Of a stretch of DNA of 39,007 nucleotides, positions 17,247 to 23,516 are shown piece after piece; within the stretch, counting starts at the first letter, position 1; each line of letters opens with the position of its first letter. The notes beneath the pieces are model-generated. The model saw nothing but the letters and a program-made list of their open reading frames with translations. It was not told the origin of the DNA and searched no databases. The position numbers and the translations under genes are program-made. Origin of the DNA: an uncultured Mycoplasmatota bacterium (GTDB taxonomy: Bacteria > Bacillota_I > Bacilli_A > RF39 > UBA660); assembly GCA_948465965.1 (NCBI GenBank), contig CAOJYR010000012.1, positions 1 through 39,007 on the forward strand, read 5' to 3'.

Positions 17247-18773
17247 TTATTCTAATTCTTCATCAAAACTACTTTCGTAATCGTCATCTTCTATTTTTAT
17301 ATCATCATCACTATTATCAAGTACTAATTTATTGACACTACCTGCCCTATATTTTTCGACTGGTTCTGTTGTTCCTTTATACGGAGTGTCACTAGAATTA
17401 TCTGTATAATTGGAAGAAGATCCTTCATCATCATATTCATCATATTCATTGTCACTATTATTTCTGTTTTTAATGTATCTCGCTCCTGCGACAGTTGCTG
17501 CTCCTGCTGCAGCTACTCCAAGGCCAATTGGAATAGCACTAGAGCCACCTGATTTTTTGGGAGTTGTTGTCGCTTTAGGTTCTTCGATAATAATTGGTTC
17601 TTTTTCTTCTTTTATTTCTTCTGATAAGTCTGGGGTTGTAGTATCAGGTGCTGGTTCGATGATTGGTTCTTCTGGTACTTCTGTAGATGGTTGTGAGGTT
17701 TCTGCTACTGGTTCATCAACAGGTGGAGCAGCATTTACTTGATTTGATTGTTGCGATGTATTTACATATTGTTGATTTGCTTGATTTAACTCTTGTTGTA
17801 AATTATTATTTTGATTTACTAATCCCGATTTTTCTTGTTCTAAATTACTTACCTTTTCGTTTAGCTTATTAATTTGTTCCTGATTTTGATTTTTTATTTC
17901 TGATAATTGTTCATCAGTAACCTCTCTTATCTGGTTTATTTCTGATTGATGTTCTTTCTCTATTCTTTCAATTCTTTGCTGGGTTTCTTGTTCACGCATC
18001 TCCATTTCACGTTGATAGTCTGCCTCTTTTTCTTGTTGTTCTTTTATTAATTGTTTATTTTGATCCTCTAAAATTTGTGTTTTTGTCTTAGTTTGTTTTA
18101 TTTTTCCTACTCCTGTTTTTATTTTGGAATCTTTATTTGTTAAAGCACTCTTTGTTTTTTTAGACTTTTTGGCACCTGTTGATGAGGTGGTCTTCGTTGT
18201 TGTAGGAGCACTTTTTGCTACTGTTGCTGTAGCTGTACTTGCTACTATTTGTGGTGTTTTTGACTTTGTTGTAGTTGCTTTATTAGCAGCTGTTTTAGAA
18301 TCTTTTTTATTCTTTAGTATTTTGTTCACTTTATCCTGAATTTTCTTTATTTGACTTTTTGTATATCCTGCTTTCCTTAATGCCTTCTCTCTTTCCGCAC
18401 CATTTCCATACTTTCCCGCAATTACTGCATTTGCTGCTTCTGTTAGCTTCTTACCTTTTATTATTTTATTATCATCATTCTTTTTATTGCTTTTATTGTT
18501 CTTATTACTTTTATTTTGTTCTGCTTTTGTCATTTCGGTTGTAGCAGTACCTAACGTATTTATTAATTTTTTTATTTCATTATTTAAAACTTTTAAATCT
18601 TGTGCAAAATTTGGTATATTTTTTGACTTTATTGAGGAAAAACATTCAAAAGGAAGTCCAGCACTTATCGATTCAAAATCAGTCTTTTTTACTCTACCAT
18701 CATACAAAGTTTGTAATTCATTTCTTGTATGTTTGATATTTTTATAATTTATAGTAGTATTACCATTTGCCAT
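17247..18773 (-). CDS. T7SS-linked coiled-coil membrane protein with Cpl-7-like wall-binding motif
   Basis: 508-residue modular protein. Residues 1-85 are helical and could be a WXG-like or partner-binding domain. After an Asn/Lys linker, residues about 106-153 (TEAANAVIAGKYGNGAEREK, then ALRKAGYTKSQIKKIQDKVN) match the CW_7/Cpl-7 repeat that binds peptidoglycan in phage lysins and amidases. A Thr/Ala/Lys linker (155-230) leads to a Gln/Glu coiled coil (232-330), a Pro/Glu/Thr spacer (345-410), one Gly/Ala-rich membrane helix (411-432, AIPIGLGVAAAGAATVAGA) with a KNRN stop-transfer, and an acidic tail of about 70 residues. There is no signal peptide, so export of the N-terminal part would need T7SS or another route. 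I know of no family with this architecture. It lies between the helical 167-residue gene and the DUF4176 gene. Confidence 0.7.
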   Translation of the reverse strand: MANGNTTINYKNIKHTRNELQTLYDGRVKKTDFESISAGLPFECFSSIKSKNIPNFAQDLKVLNNEIKKLINTLGTATTEMTKAEQNKSNKNNKSNKKNDDNKIIKGKKLTEAANAVIAGKYGNGAEREKALRKAGYTKSQIKKIQDKVNKILKNKKDSKTAANKATTTKSKTPQIVASTATATVAKSAPTTTKTTSSTGAKKSKKTKSALTNKDSKIKTGVGKIKQTKTKTQILEDQNKQLIKEQQEKEADYQREMEMREQETQQRIERIEKEHQSEINQIREVTDEQLSEIKNQNQEQINKLNEKVSNLEQEKSGLVNQNNNLQQELNQANQQYVNTSQQSNQVNAAPPVDEPVAETSQPSTEVPEEPIIEPAPDTTTPDLSEEIKEEKEPIIIEEPKATTTPKKSGGSSAIPIGLGVAAAGAATVAGARYIKNRNNSDNEYDEYDDEGSSSNYTDNSSDTPYKGTTEPVEKYRAGSVNKLVLDNSDDDIKIEDDDYESSFDEELE

Positions 18774-18790
18774 ATAAAATTATCCTTTCT

Positions 18791-19294
18791 TTAATCCATT
18801 CCATTTAATACTTTTTGTGTATACTCTAGATATCCTTCTGCTTCTTTTTCTTTTTCTCTTAACTTGGAATTATGTCTGCGTTCTTCTTCTGTTAGCAATA
18901 GACCAAGTGGAAATTCTGAATATTTTTCTCTTCTGCAGGAATATATAATTTGCGTTAATATATCTACTCTTTCTTTTAATGCTGCTTTTTTTATTTTAGC
19001 TTTGATTTTTTTCCATCTTGCTTCTAAGTCGTTCGCTTTTTCTGTTATTGTTTTTATTGATGAGGCTGTTACATCTACTCCAGCTATTGAAAATGATGAT
19101 TTGTTAAGTCCATATTTTTTTTCTGTTTCTATAACTGTACTCACTTCTTTTAAGTATTTTTTTATTTTTCGGTCCATGTCACTAATATTATTATATATAT
19201 TATAATTGCCTGCGCTTGTAGGGTACTCTTCTGCGTAATTTATTACATTTTTTAAATCTGTATTATAATCATACACAGCTTGATAACTTGCCAT
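18791..19294 (-). CDS. Helical T7SS-cluster protein of unknown family
   Basis: 167-residue, mainly helical protein without membrane segments. The N-terminal half (YNTDLKNVINYAEEYPTSAG, then SDMDRKIKKYLKEVSTVIE) has spaced helices like WXG/LXG-associated proteins but no W-x-G turn. The C-terminal part is Lys/Glu/Arg-rich (LTEEERRHNSKLREKEKEAE). GGAGG precedes the ATG. It lies between the WXG100 pair and the wall-binding coiled-coil protein, 17 bases upstream of the latter, so it is part of the same transcript. It could be an adaptor or chaperone. This is inferred from position only. Confidence 0.55.
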   Translation of the reverse strand: MASYQAVYDYNTDLKNVINYAEEYPTSAGNYNIYNNISDMDRKIKKYLKEVSTVIETEKKYGLNKSSFSIAGVDVTASSIKTITEKANDLEARWKKIKAKIKKAALKERVDILTQIIYSCRREKYSEFPLGLLLTEEERRHNSKLREKEKEAEGYLEYTQKVLNGMD

Positions 19295-19323
19295 TTAAAT
19301 TCCTCCTTTTTATTTTTATACAA

Positions 19324-19379
19324 TGTATTGTAAACAAAAGAAATTTTCTTTTATTTACAATACACTGCATGATGCAGTG
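19324..19379. repeat. Two adjacent hairpins between WXG100 gene and rest of operon
   Basis: A near-perfect inverted repeat with 20-base arms (19324-19343 and 19345-19364, one mismatch, one-base loop) overlaps a second stem, ACACTGCA-TGA-TGCAGTGT region, at 19361-19380. They begin just after the WXG100 stop codon at 19385. There is no T run on the minus-strand side, so they look more like an mRNA-stabilising or attenuating structure than a full terminator. The second stem followed by T8 could terminate plus-strand transcripts. Confidence 0.65.
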
Positions 19380-19384
19380 TTTTT

Positions 19385-19657
19385 TTATGGACGTTCTGCA
19401 CTACCCCAGTTATTTATAACAGCTAAAATATTATCTATTTCTTTATTAAAGAATCTCTTATATTCTGGGAACTTTGTTTCAGTAAATTCATCCCAGTCCT
19501 TTTTGAATTCTGCTGAACTAGATCCATACCATACTGATTCATTATTTACATTTTCATTAACTAAGTTTGTAAAATTCTTAAACAAGTTTGTTAATTCTTC
19601 TAAATCACTACTTATGTTTCCTTTAATTCTACTTAATTCACTATAATTAAGAGCCAT
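19385..19657 (-). CDS. WXG100 family protein (W-Y-G)
   Basis: 90-residue helical-hairpin protein of the EsxA/EsxB type, secreted as a dimer through the T7SS. The turn motif is SVWYGSSSAEFKKDWDEF with W43-Y-G45, flanked by two amphipathic helices. Length is standard. Longer readings start at 19684 and 19663; ATG 19657 is chosen because AGGAGG lies seven bases upstream. There is no C-terminal Y-x-x-x-D/E signal in this protein, so it may be the signal-less partner of the neighbouring WXG protein, which has one. Second gene of the operon; hairpins follow its stop codon. Confidence 0.85.
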   Translation of the reverse strand: MALNYSELSRIKGNISSDLEELTNLFKNFTNLVNENVNNESVWYGSSSAEFKKDWDEFTETKFPEYKRFFNKEIDNILAVINNWGSAERP

Positions 19658-19673
19658 AAACATTCCTCCTATC

Positions 19674-19979
19674 CTATATTGCATTCATTGTTTTTTGTTC
19701 TGCTTCACTATATTTTTCAACTTGATCTGCTACTTGCTTTTTATATCTTGTCATTTGATCATATCCCTCATCAAGTTGCACTTTGAATTTGTTAAATTGC
19801 ATTACTAATTCTTGATATACTTTCTCAGCTGCTGGATCTTCTATCCAAAATCCATGCATTTCATTAATTTTTTCTTTTAATGAATTTACAAGTTTATTAT
19901 ATTGATTCGTATTTTTTTCAATTTCAAAAATTAAGTCTTGCATTTTGTCTTTATTATAATTTGTCATTTCATTGTACAT
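19674..19979 (-). CDS. WXG100-like protein with YxxxE export signal
   Basis: 101-residue helical hairpin. The turn reads MHGFWIEDPAAEKVYQEL (W45-I-E47 instead of W-x-G). Near the C-terminus Y90-SEA-E94 matches the Y-x-x-x-D/E secretion signal of T7SS substrates. The start is ATG 19979 with GGAGG eight bases upstream; an in-frame GTG at 19988 overlaps the ribosome-binding site. First gene of the operon, following a strong sigma-A-like promoter and an inverted repeat. Together with the 90-residue protein it forms a probable WXG100 heterodimer. Confidence 0.8.
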   Translation of the reverse strand: MYNEMTNYNKDKMQDLIFEIEKNTNQYNKLVNSLKEKINEMHGFWIEDPAAEKVYQELVMQFNKFKVQLDEGYDQMTRYKKQVADQVEKYSEAEQKTMNAI

Positions 19980-20052
19980 TACCTTCACCTCCCTATCTTT
20001 TATGTATATTAAGAATACATTTTCATATCTTCATTTATATTCTTATAACTTT

Positions 20053-20081
20053 ATTATAACTATGGTCATTTATTTAGTCAA
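20053..20081 (-). promoter_or_regulatory. Sigma-A-like promoter of the first T7SS operon
   Basis: On the minus strand TTGACT (20081-20076), 17 bases, TATAAT (20058-20053). It lies about 75 bases upstream of the WXG100 start and next to the GTTTACAC inverted repeat. Confidence 0.75.
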
Positions 20082-20085
20082 CAAA

Positions 20086-20108
20086 GTTTACACTTATTAT
20101 GTGTAAAC
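20086..20108. promoter_or_regulatory. Perfect inverted repeat GTTTACAC-N7-GTGTAAAC, candidate operator
   Basis: Eight-base arms, fully complementary, with a 7-base AT spacer. The near end is five bases upstream of the -35 box of the WXG100 operon promoter. This position is typical of an activator site, though a repressor site is also possible. A related GTTTACA half-site lies at 30108-30114 upstream of the other WXG promoter. Confidence 0.55.
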
Positions 20109-20237
20109 CCTAGTTATTTAATTACTTCATTGTACATATTTTTTGATTATTAATCATAATCTTTTCTAGGTATTTATAAACACAATTTTTTAGATTATGA
20201 ATACTCTATACTAGATAGAGATAAAGAGGTGGATAGT

Positions 20238-20606
20238 ATGAGTGAAAATCGCTGCATTAATAATTTACTAAAATTAATATGCTTATTACAAGAGAATTCT
20301 GTTAATGACACATGTAAAGATAGTAGTTGTACTCGACCTTATTTAGGTCCAGTGTATGATTGTATTTGTTATAATACAAGACCTATTAGCATTTATATTA
20401 AAGATGGCAGTTTATTTACAATTAATACTTTAGATGGAGATGCTTCTGTTTTTAGAATAGAAAAAGTTAATGATGGTTGCGTTACTCTTAGAGCATTAAT
20501 TAATAATAATGGTACTTACTTATCTACTAATAGTTTTGTCACAGTAAATATTAATTGCATTTGTGTAGTAAGATGTCATGATGATGTTGTTATTACTAAC
20601 TTATAG
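20238..20606 (+). CDS. CotY/CotZ family spore coat protein, copy 1
   Basis: 122-residue Cys-rich protein resembling the CotY/CotZ crust/outer-coat family, which polymerises into disulfide-linked layers on Bacillus spores. Shared features are the C-terminal VFRIEKVNDGCVTLRAL and VTVNINCICVVRCHDD, which match the CotZ blocks VFR-E-V--CATL-LL and VDLDCFCAVNC. The N-terminus is short, with CKDSSC and YDCICYNTRPI. ATG 20238 is preceded by AGAGGTGG; an upstream in-frame GTG at 20229 is inside that site. The leader has AC (20182) and, 16 bases later, AATACTCTA, a possible mother-cell promoter. It is followed 18 bases later by a paralogue. Confidence 0.75.
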   Translation: MSENRCINNLLKLICLLQENSVNDTCKDSSCTRPYLGPVYDCICYNTRPISIYIKDGSLFTINTLDGDASVFRIEKVNDGCVTLRALINNNGTYLSTNSFVTVNINCICVVRCHDDVVITNL

Positions 20607-20624
20607 AAGGGAGGATGAGTTTAT

Positions 20625-21029
20625 ATGAGTTGTGAAGAAAATAAAAAAGATTGTGGTTGCCTTTTTGAAATATTAAAAAGAATACTTCTTTTACAAAGGC
20701 AAGAATTTGATAATGAAAGTCATACTGGTTGTGATAAGCCTTATTTAGGGCCAACATGCACTAGTGTTTGCTACAATACTAGACCTGTCATGTTATATAA
20801 TTGTTGTACTGGGGAACCATGGAGTTTTACCTATACAGTAAATGGTACTACAGGTACTTCTAATGTATTCAGAATTGAGTCTTTAGATGATTGCTGTTGT
20901 ACTTGTAGAATATTATATCCAGGTACTGAGGAAGGTAAATTTGTAGCTACTTCTCAATTTTTTACAATCAACTTAGATTGTGTTGGTGCTATAAGATGTC
21001 TTCCAGATACCTTTGTAGAATTATGCTAA
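20625..21029 (+). CDS. CotY/CotZ family spore coat protein, copy 2
   Basis: 134-residue paralogue of the preceding gene. Shared blocks are KPYLGPTCTSVCYNTRPVML, NVFRIESLDDCCCTCRIL and FTINLDCVGAIRCLPD. It has more cysteines (about a dozen, including CC and CCC runs), consistent with disulfide cross-linking in a spore coat. GGGAGG precedes the ATG. Same transcript as copy 1, then a terminator. Such proteins are known only from endospore formers, which supports a sporulating host or one derived from such. Confidence 0.78.
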   Translation: MSCEENKKDCGCLFEILKRILLLQRQEFDNESHTGCDKPYLGPTCTSVCYNTRPVMLYNCCTGEPWSFTYTVNGTTGTSNVFRIESLDDCCCTCRILYPGTEEGKFVATSQFFTINLDCVGAIRCLPDTFVELC

Positions 21030-21032
21030 CAA

Positions 21033-21058
21033 AAAAAGACTTCAAAAAAAGTCTTTTT
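21033..21058. terminator. Bidirectional terminator between CotYZ-like genes and the 101-residue gene
   Basis: AAAAAGAC, a 10-base loop, and GTCTTTTT form an 8-bp stem with A and T runs on the two sides, placed between convergent genes. Confidence 0.7.
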
Positions 21059-21362
21059 ATTTGTAATTTTTTATTGTTATTTTGTTTATTTCTTCTAGGG
21101 CTATTACCTCATTATCGAGAGTTGCCACACTACTTTTTGTTCTAGTTATTAGACTTGTATCATATATTTTATTACTAGTTTCTATTATTACAGGAATATT
21201 ATAAGAATAACCTATTCCATTAAATATTTCATCTAATATCTCTTTTACCGAATAATTATTGTCTAAATCAGGATTTTCTTCACTTCTTAAGTAACATACT
21301 TCTTTATTATTTCTTATTGATTTGTTAATATCATTCTTATATATTTTTGGTAATTTTTTCAT
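21057..21362 (-). CDS. Small protein of unknown function near the spore coat genes
   Basis: 101-residue protein that I do not recognise. The C-terminal half looks beta-rich (PVIIETSNKIYDTSLITRTK, then VATLDNEVIALEEINKITI) and could form a small barrel of Sm- or PRC-like type; this is a guess from the strand pattern. The N-terminal half is polar and helical. No membrane segment. It is convergent to the CotY/CotZ pair and divergent from rodA. Spore-related function is possible only by neighbourhood. Confidence 0.5.
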   Translation of the reverse strand: MKKLPKIYKNDINKSIRNNKEVCYLRSEENPDLDNNYSVKEILDEIFNGIGYSYNIPVIIETSNKIYDTSLITRTKSSVATLDNEVIALEEINKITIKNYK

Positions 21363-21418
21363 AAATCTTCTCTCCTTATAATATTTTATGATTTTTAGAT
21401 ATAAAAATTGCTTCTTTT

Positions 21419-21427
21419 TGGTATAAT
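21419..21427 (+). promoter_or_regulatory. Extended -10 promoter of the rodA-like gene
   Basis: TG-G-TATAAT, an extended -10 box about 20 bases upstream of the start codon, with no good -35. Confidence 0.55.
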
Positions 21428-21446
21428 ATATAGCGAGGAGATAATT

Positions 21447-22574
21447 ATGATTAAACGAGAACTTAACTTAAAAATTTTGATTCCTATTTTTCTTTTAGCA
21501 CTTATTAGTGTAGTTACTATTTATAGCGCTAGTACTTATACTTCTTCCAATCTGGGCAATTTAGCTTTAAAGCAAGTTATTTGGTATATTGTTGGGAGTG
21601 TACTTGTTGTATTCTTATTGAAAATGAAAAATGAATATTTATATAGACATACTGTATTTTTATACATTTTAGGAAACATTTTACTGTTAGGATTACTCTT
21701 TTTTGCTGATCCTATTAATAATAGTAAATGCTGGTTTACCATACCTGGTATTGGTAGCTTTCAACCAAGTGAATTTATGAAAATATTTATTATGCTGATG
21801 CTTGCAACTATGATACATAATTTTAGAAGTGATTATGAAGATCCCACTATTAAGGGTGAGTTTATTTTTATTTTAAAAACTTTAGCAGTAGTTCTCATTC
21901 CTTCTATTTTGACATTTTTGCAACCTGATACAGGAGCAGTTATCATATATTTAATCATTTATTTTTGTATGATGTTTATGTCTGGAATTAGAATTAGATG
22001 GTTTATTATAGCGTTTGTTTTAATGGGTATTATTTTAGGTAGTGTTTTGGGTATTTATTTTTTAAAAGAAAAGTTATTTATTCGTTTATTTGGTACTGAT
22101 TTATTTTATCGATTAGAGCGAATCTTTGATTGGCAAAGTGGATCTGGACTACAACTTGAAAATGCTTTGGCAGCTATTGGTTCTGCAGGTCTTTTTGGAC
22201 ATGGTTTCAATAAAACTCCAATCTATTTTCCAGAGTCATCAACAGACTTTATATTTGCAGTATTCGCTTCTAATTTTGGTTTGCTTGGGGTTATTCTATT
22301 AATCGGTGTTATTGTATATTTGGATATTAATATTATTCATCTTGCGAAAAGGAAAATTATTGATACTGATAAGTATATTTTAGCAGGAATTGTTGGGATG
22401 CTTTTATTTCAGCAGATTCAAAATATTGGAATGACTGTTGGTCTTTTTCCAATAACTGGTATTACTCTTCCTTTTGTTAGTTATGGAGGTTCTAGCCTAC
22501 TTTCTTATATGTTACTTGTTGGAATTGTTTTAAATATATCTATGGAAAAAGCAAGAAAATATAAATATAAATAA
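21447..22574 (+). CDS. rodA: SEDS family peptidoglycan polymerase, RodA/FtsW/SpoVE type
   Basis: 375-residue integral membrane glycosyltransferase that polymerises lipid II into glycan strands together with a class B PBP. About ten hydrophobic segments are visible. Family motifs are present: KCWFTIPGIGSFQPSEFMKI, FLQPDTGAVIIYL (catalytic Asp region), LFGHGFNKTPIYFPESSTDF with FIFAVFASNFG, and GLFPITGITLPFVSYGGSSL near the end. The PIYFPES/TDF block is closer to RodA than to FtsW, but in a sporulating genome it could be a SpoVE-like paralogue. ATG 21447 follows GAGGAG; an earlier in-frame ATG at 21408 lies upstream of the -10 box and is rejected. Confidence 0.85.
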   Translation: MIKRELNLKILIPIFLLALISVVTIYSASTYTSSNLGNLALKQVIWYIVGSVLVVFLLKMKNEYLYRHTVFLYILGNILLLGLLFFADPINNSKCWFTIPGIGSFQPSEFMKIFIMLMLATMIHNFRSDYEDPTIKGEFIFILKTLAVVLIPSILTFLQPDTGAVIIYLIIYFCMMFMSGIRIRWFIIAFVLMGIILGSVLGIYFLKEKLFIRLFGTDLFYRLERIFDWQSGSGLQLENALAAIGSAGLFGHGFNKTPIYFPESSTDFIFAVFASNFGLLGVILLIGVIVYLDINIIHLAKRKIIDTDKYILAGIVGMLLFQQIQNIGMTVGLFPITGITLPFVSYGGSSLLSYMLLVGIVLNISMEKARKYKYK

Positions 22575-22601
22575 GATTCGCTTTTAGTAAAAGCGAATCT
22601 T
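22573..22601 (+). terminator. Strong terminator of the rodA-like gene
   Basis: 13-bp perfect stem AAGATTCGCTTTT with loop AGT, starting inside the stop codon and followed by TATTATTTTTT. Confidence 0.8.
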
Positions 22602-22633
22602 ATTATTTTTTGTTTTTATCAATCATAAATCAT

Positions 22634-22738
22634 TTATATATATTCATTCAATTCTTTGATATTTATTATATCAAAATAATCAGATATTTCCAAATTCATA
22701 TATAATTGTTCTTCATCCATATCTTTTATTTTAAAAAA
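22634..22738 (-). other. In-frame coding-like extension after the TGA of the immunity gene
   Basis: The codon after the TGA at 22741-22739 stays in frame for 34 sense codons (FFKIKDMDEEQLYMNLEISD and onward to LNEYI) before TAA at 22636-22634. Codon use and composition match the gene itself, and a single TGG in place of TGA would fuse the two. It may be a former C-terminus cut off by a nonsense mutation. The alternative is chance in AT-rich DNA. Confidence 0.45.
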
Positions 22739-23464
22739 TCACATTTTACTTGTTTTCATATAAATTGATTGTTTTTTTTTAATACTATATTCATCATATC
22801 TCATACAAATAACTGGCACGTTAAGTTTATCTTTACTATTTTTGCATAAGTCTTCTATTGATTTAAACAAATAATCAAATTGTTTTTTGCGATTAATATC
22901 CCATTTTTCATCTGTTTGACCATTTAAATTGAAATCATCATACCTAACACCAATAATTAAAGAATTATTCGGTGCATAATATATAGGATTGTCTGGACCA
23001 TAATTTATGTTGCATGAGCGTCCATCATTACTTATATTTTCAAATATGACTTTTTCATATGTGTTTTCTATAAGACTAATCATTTTATCTGACATTATCT
23101 CATCATTAGTAACAAACTTTTCATAGACATACTCTTTTTCTTCTTGTGTTAGTCTTTCAACATATAAATTATTACGTATATAGAAATAACTTAAGTCATC
23201 TTTAGATAAGTCTTGATAAATATCCATATTTTCATCTTTAACCTTTAAATAGCTTAAATTACTATTTGCTAATTTTTCATCATAATCTTTTAAATTCAAT
23301 TTATCTATTATATATTTTCTAAAGAAATAACTATATGCCGAATACAACTCAAAATAGACCTCTTTTTCATTTTTATTCAGAGTTTGTATAAAATTATTAT
23401 TAAGATTAGGAAATCTAGTATTATATTCTTCCTCTGTTATTATGTTATCTATTAAATTCTTCAT
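22739..23464 (-). CDS. Putative immunity protein for the giant T7SS toxin
   Basis: 241-residue acidic soluble protein of unknown family. It has no signal peptide or membrane helix, and its many Asp, Glu, Asn and Tyr residues are typical of cytosolic immunity proteins. Recognisable landmarks are RSCNINYGPDNPIYYAPNNS and IIGVRYDDFNLNGQTDEKWD. It lies directly downstream of the 1543-residue toxin, 52 bases after its stop, on the same strand, which is the usual place for a cognate immunity gene in polymorphic-toxin loci. An extended -10 box in that gap may give it a promoter of its own. The frame ends with a TGA followed by a 34-codon open extension, so it may be truncated. The role is inferred from position only. 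Confidence 0.5.
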   Translation of the reverse strand: MKNLIDNIITEEEYNTRFPNLNNNFIQTLNKNEKEVYFELYSAYSYFFRKYIIDKLNLKDYDEKLANSNLSYLKVKDENMDIYQDLSKDDLSYFYIRNNLYVERLTQEEKEYVYEKFVTNDEIMSDKMISLIENTYEKVIFENISNDGRSCNINYGPDNPIYYAPNNSLIIGVRYDDFNLNGQTDEKWDINRKKQFDYLFKSIEDLCKNSKDKLNVPVICMRYDEYSIKKKQSIYMKTSKM

Positions 23465-23490
23465 ATTATAACCTGCTTTCTTAATTATTT

Positions 23491-23499
23491 ATTATAGCA
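23491..23499 (-). promoter_or_regulatory. Extended -10 box ahead of the putative immunity gene
   Basis: On the minus strand TG-C-TATAAT lies about 27 bases upstream of the immunity start, in the 52-base gap after the toxin. A separate promoter would keep immunity expressed when the toxin operon is off. Confidence 0.45.
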
Positions 23500-23516
23500 T
23501 AATAATTTATACTTTA

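Noticed and set aside
17410-18747. Several plus-strand open frames opposite the 508-residue T7SS protein
   Set aside because: They are the antisense of its low-complexity (Thr/Ala/Glu/Lys) codons, lack Shine-Dalgarno sites and read as hydrophobic repeats.
19321-19384. CRISPR-like or tandem repeat unit
   Set aside because: The repeats are inverted, single copies forming hairpins; no regularly spaced direct repeats occur anywhere in the window.
22634-22720. Independent 28-residue ORF starting MDEEQLY
   Set aside because: It has no Shine-Dalgarno sequence and is in frame with the preceding gene, so it is better read as a continuation.
22634-22741. Genetic code 4 (TGA as Trp) for the whole window
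   Set aside because: All long genes, including Trp-rich PolC and EssC, use TGG and stay open under the standard code; internal TGA would be common if code 4 applied.
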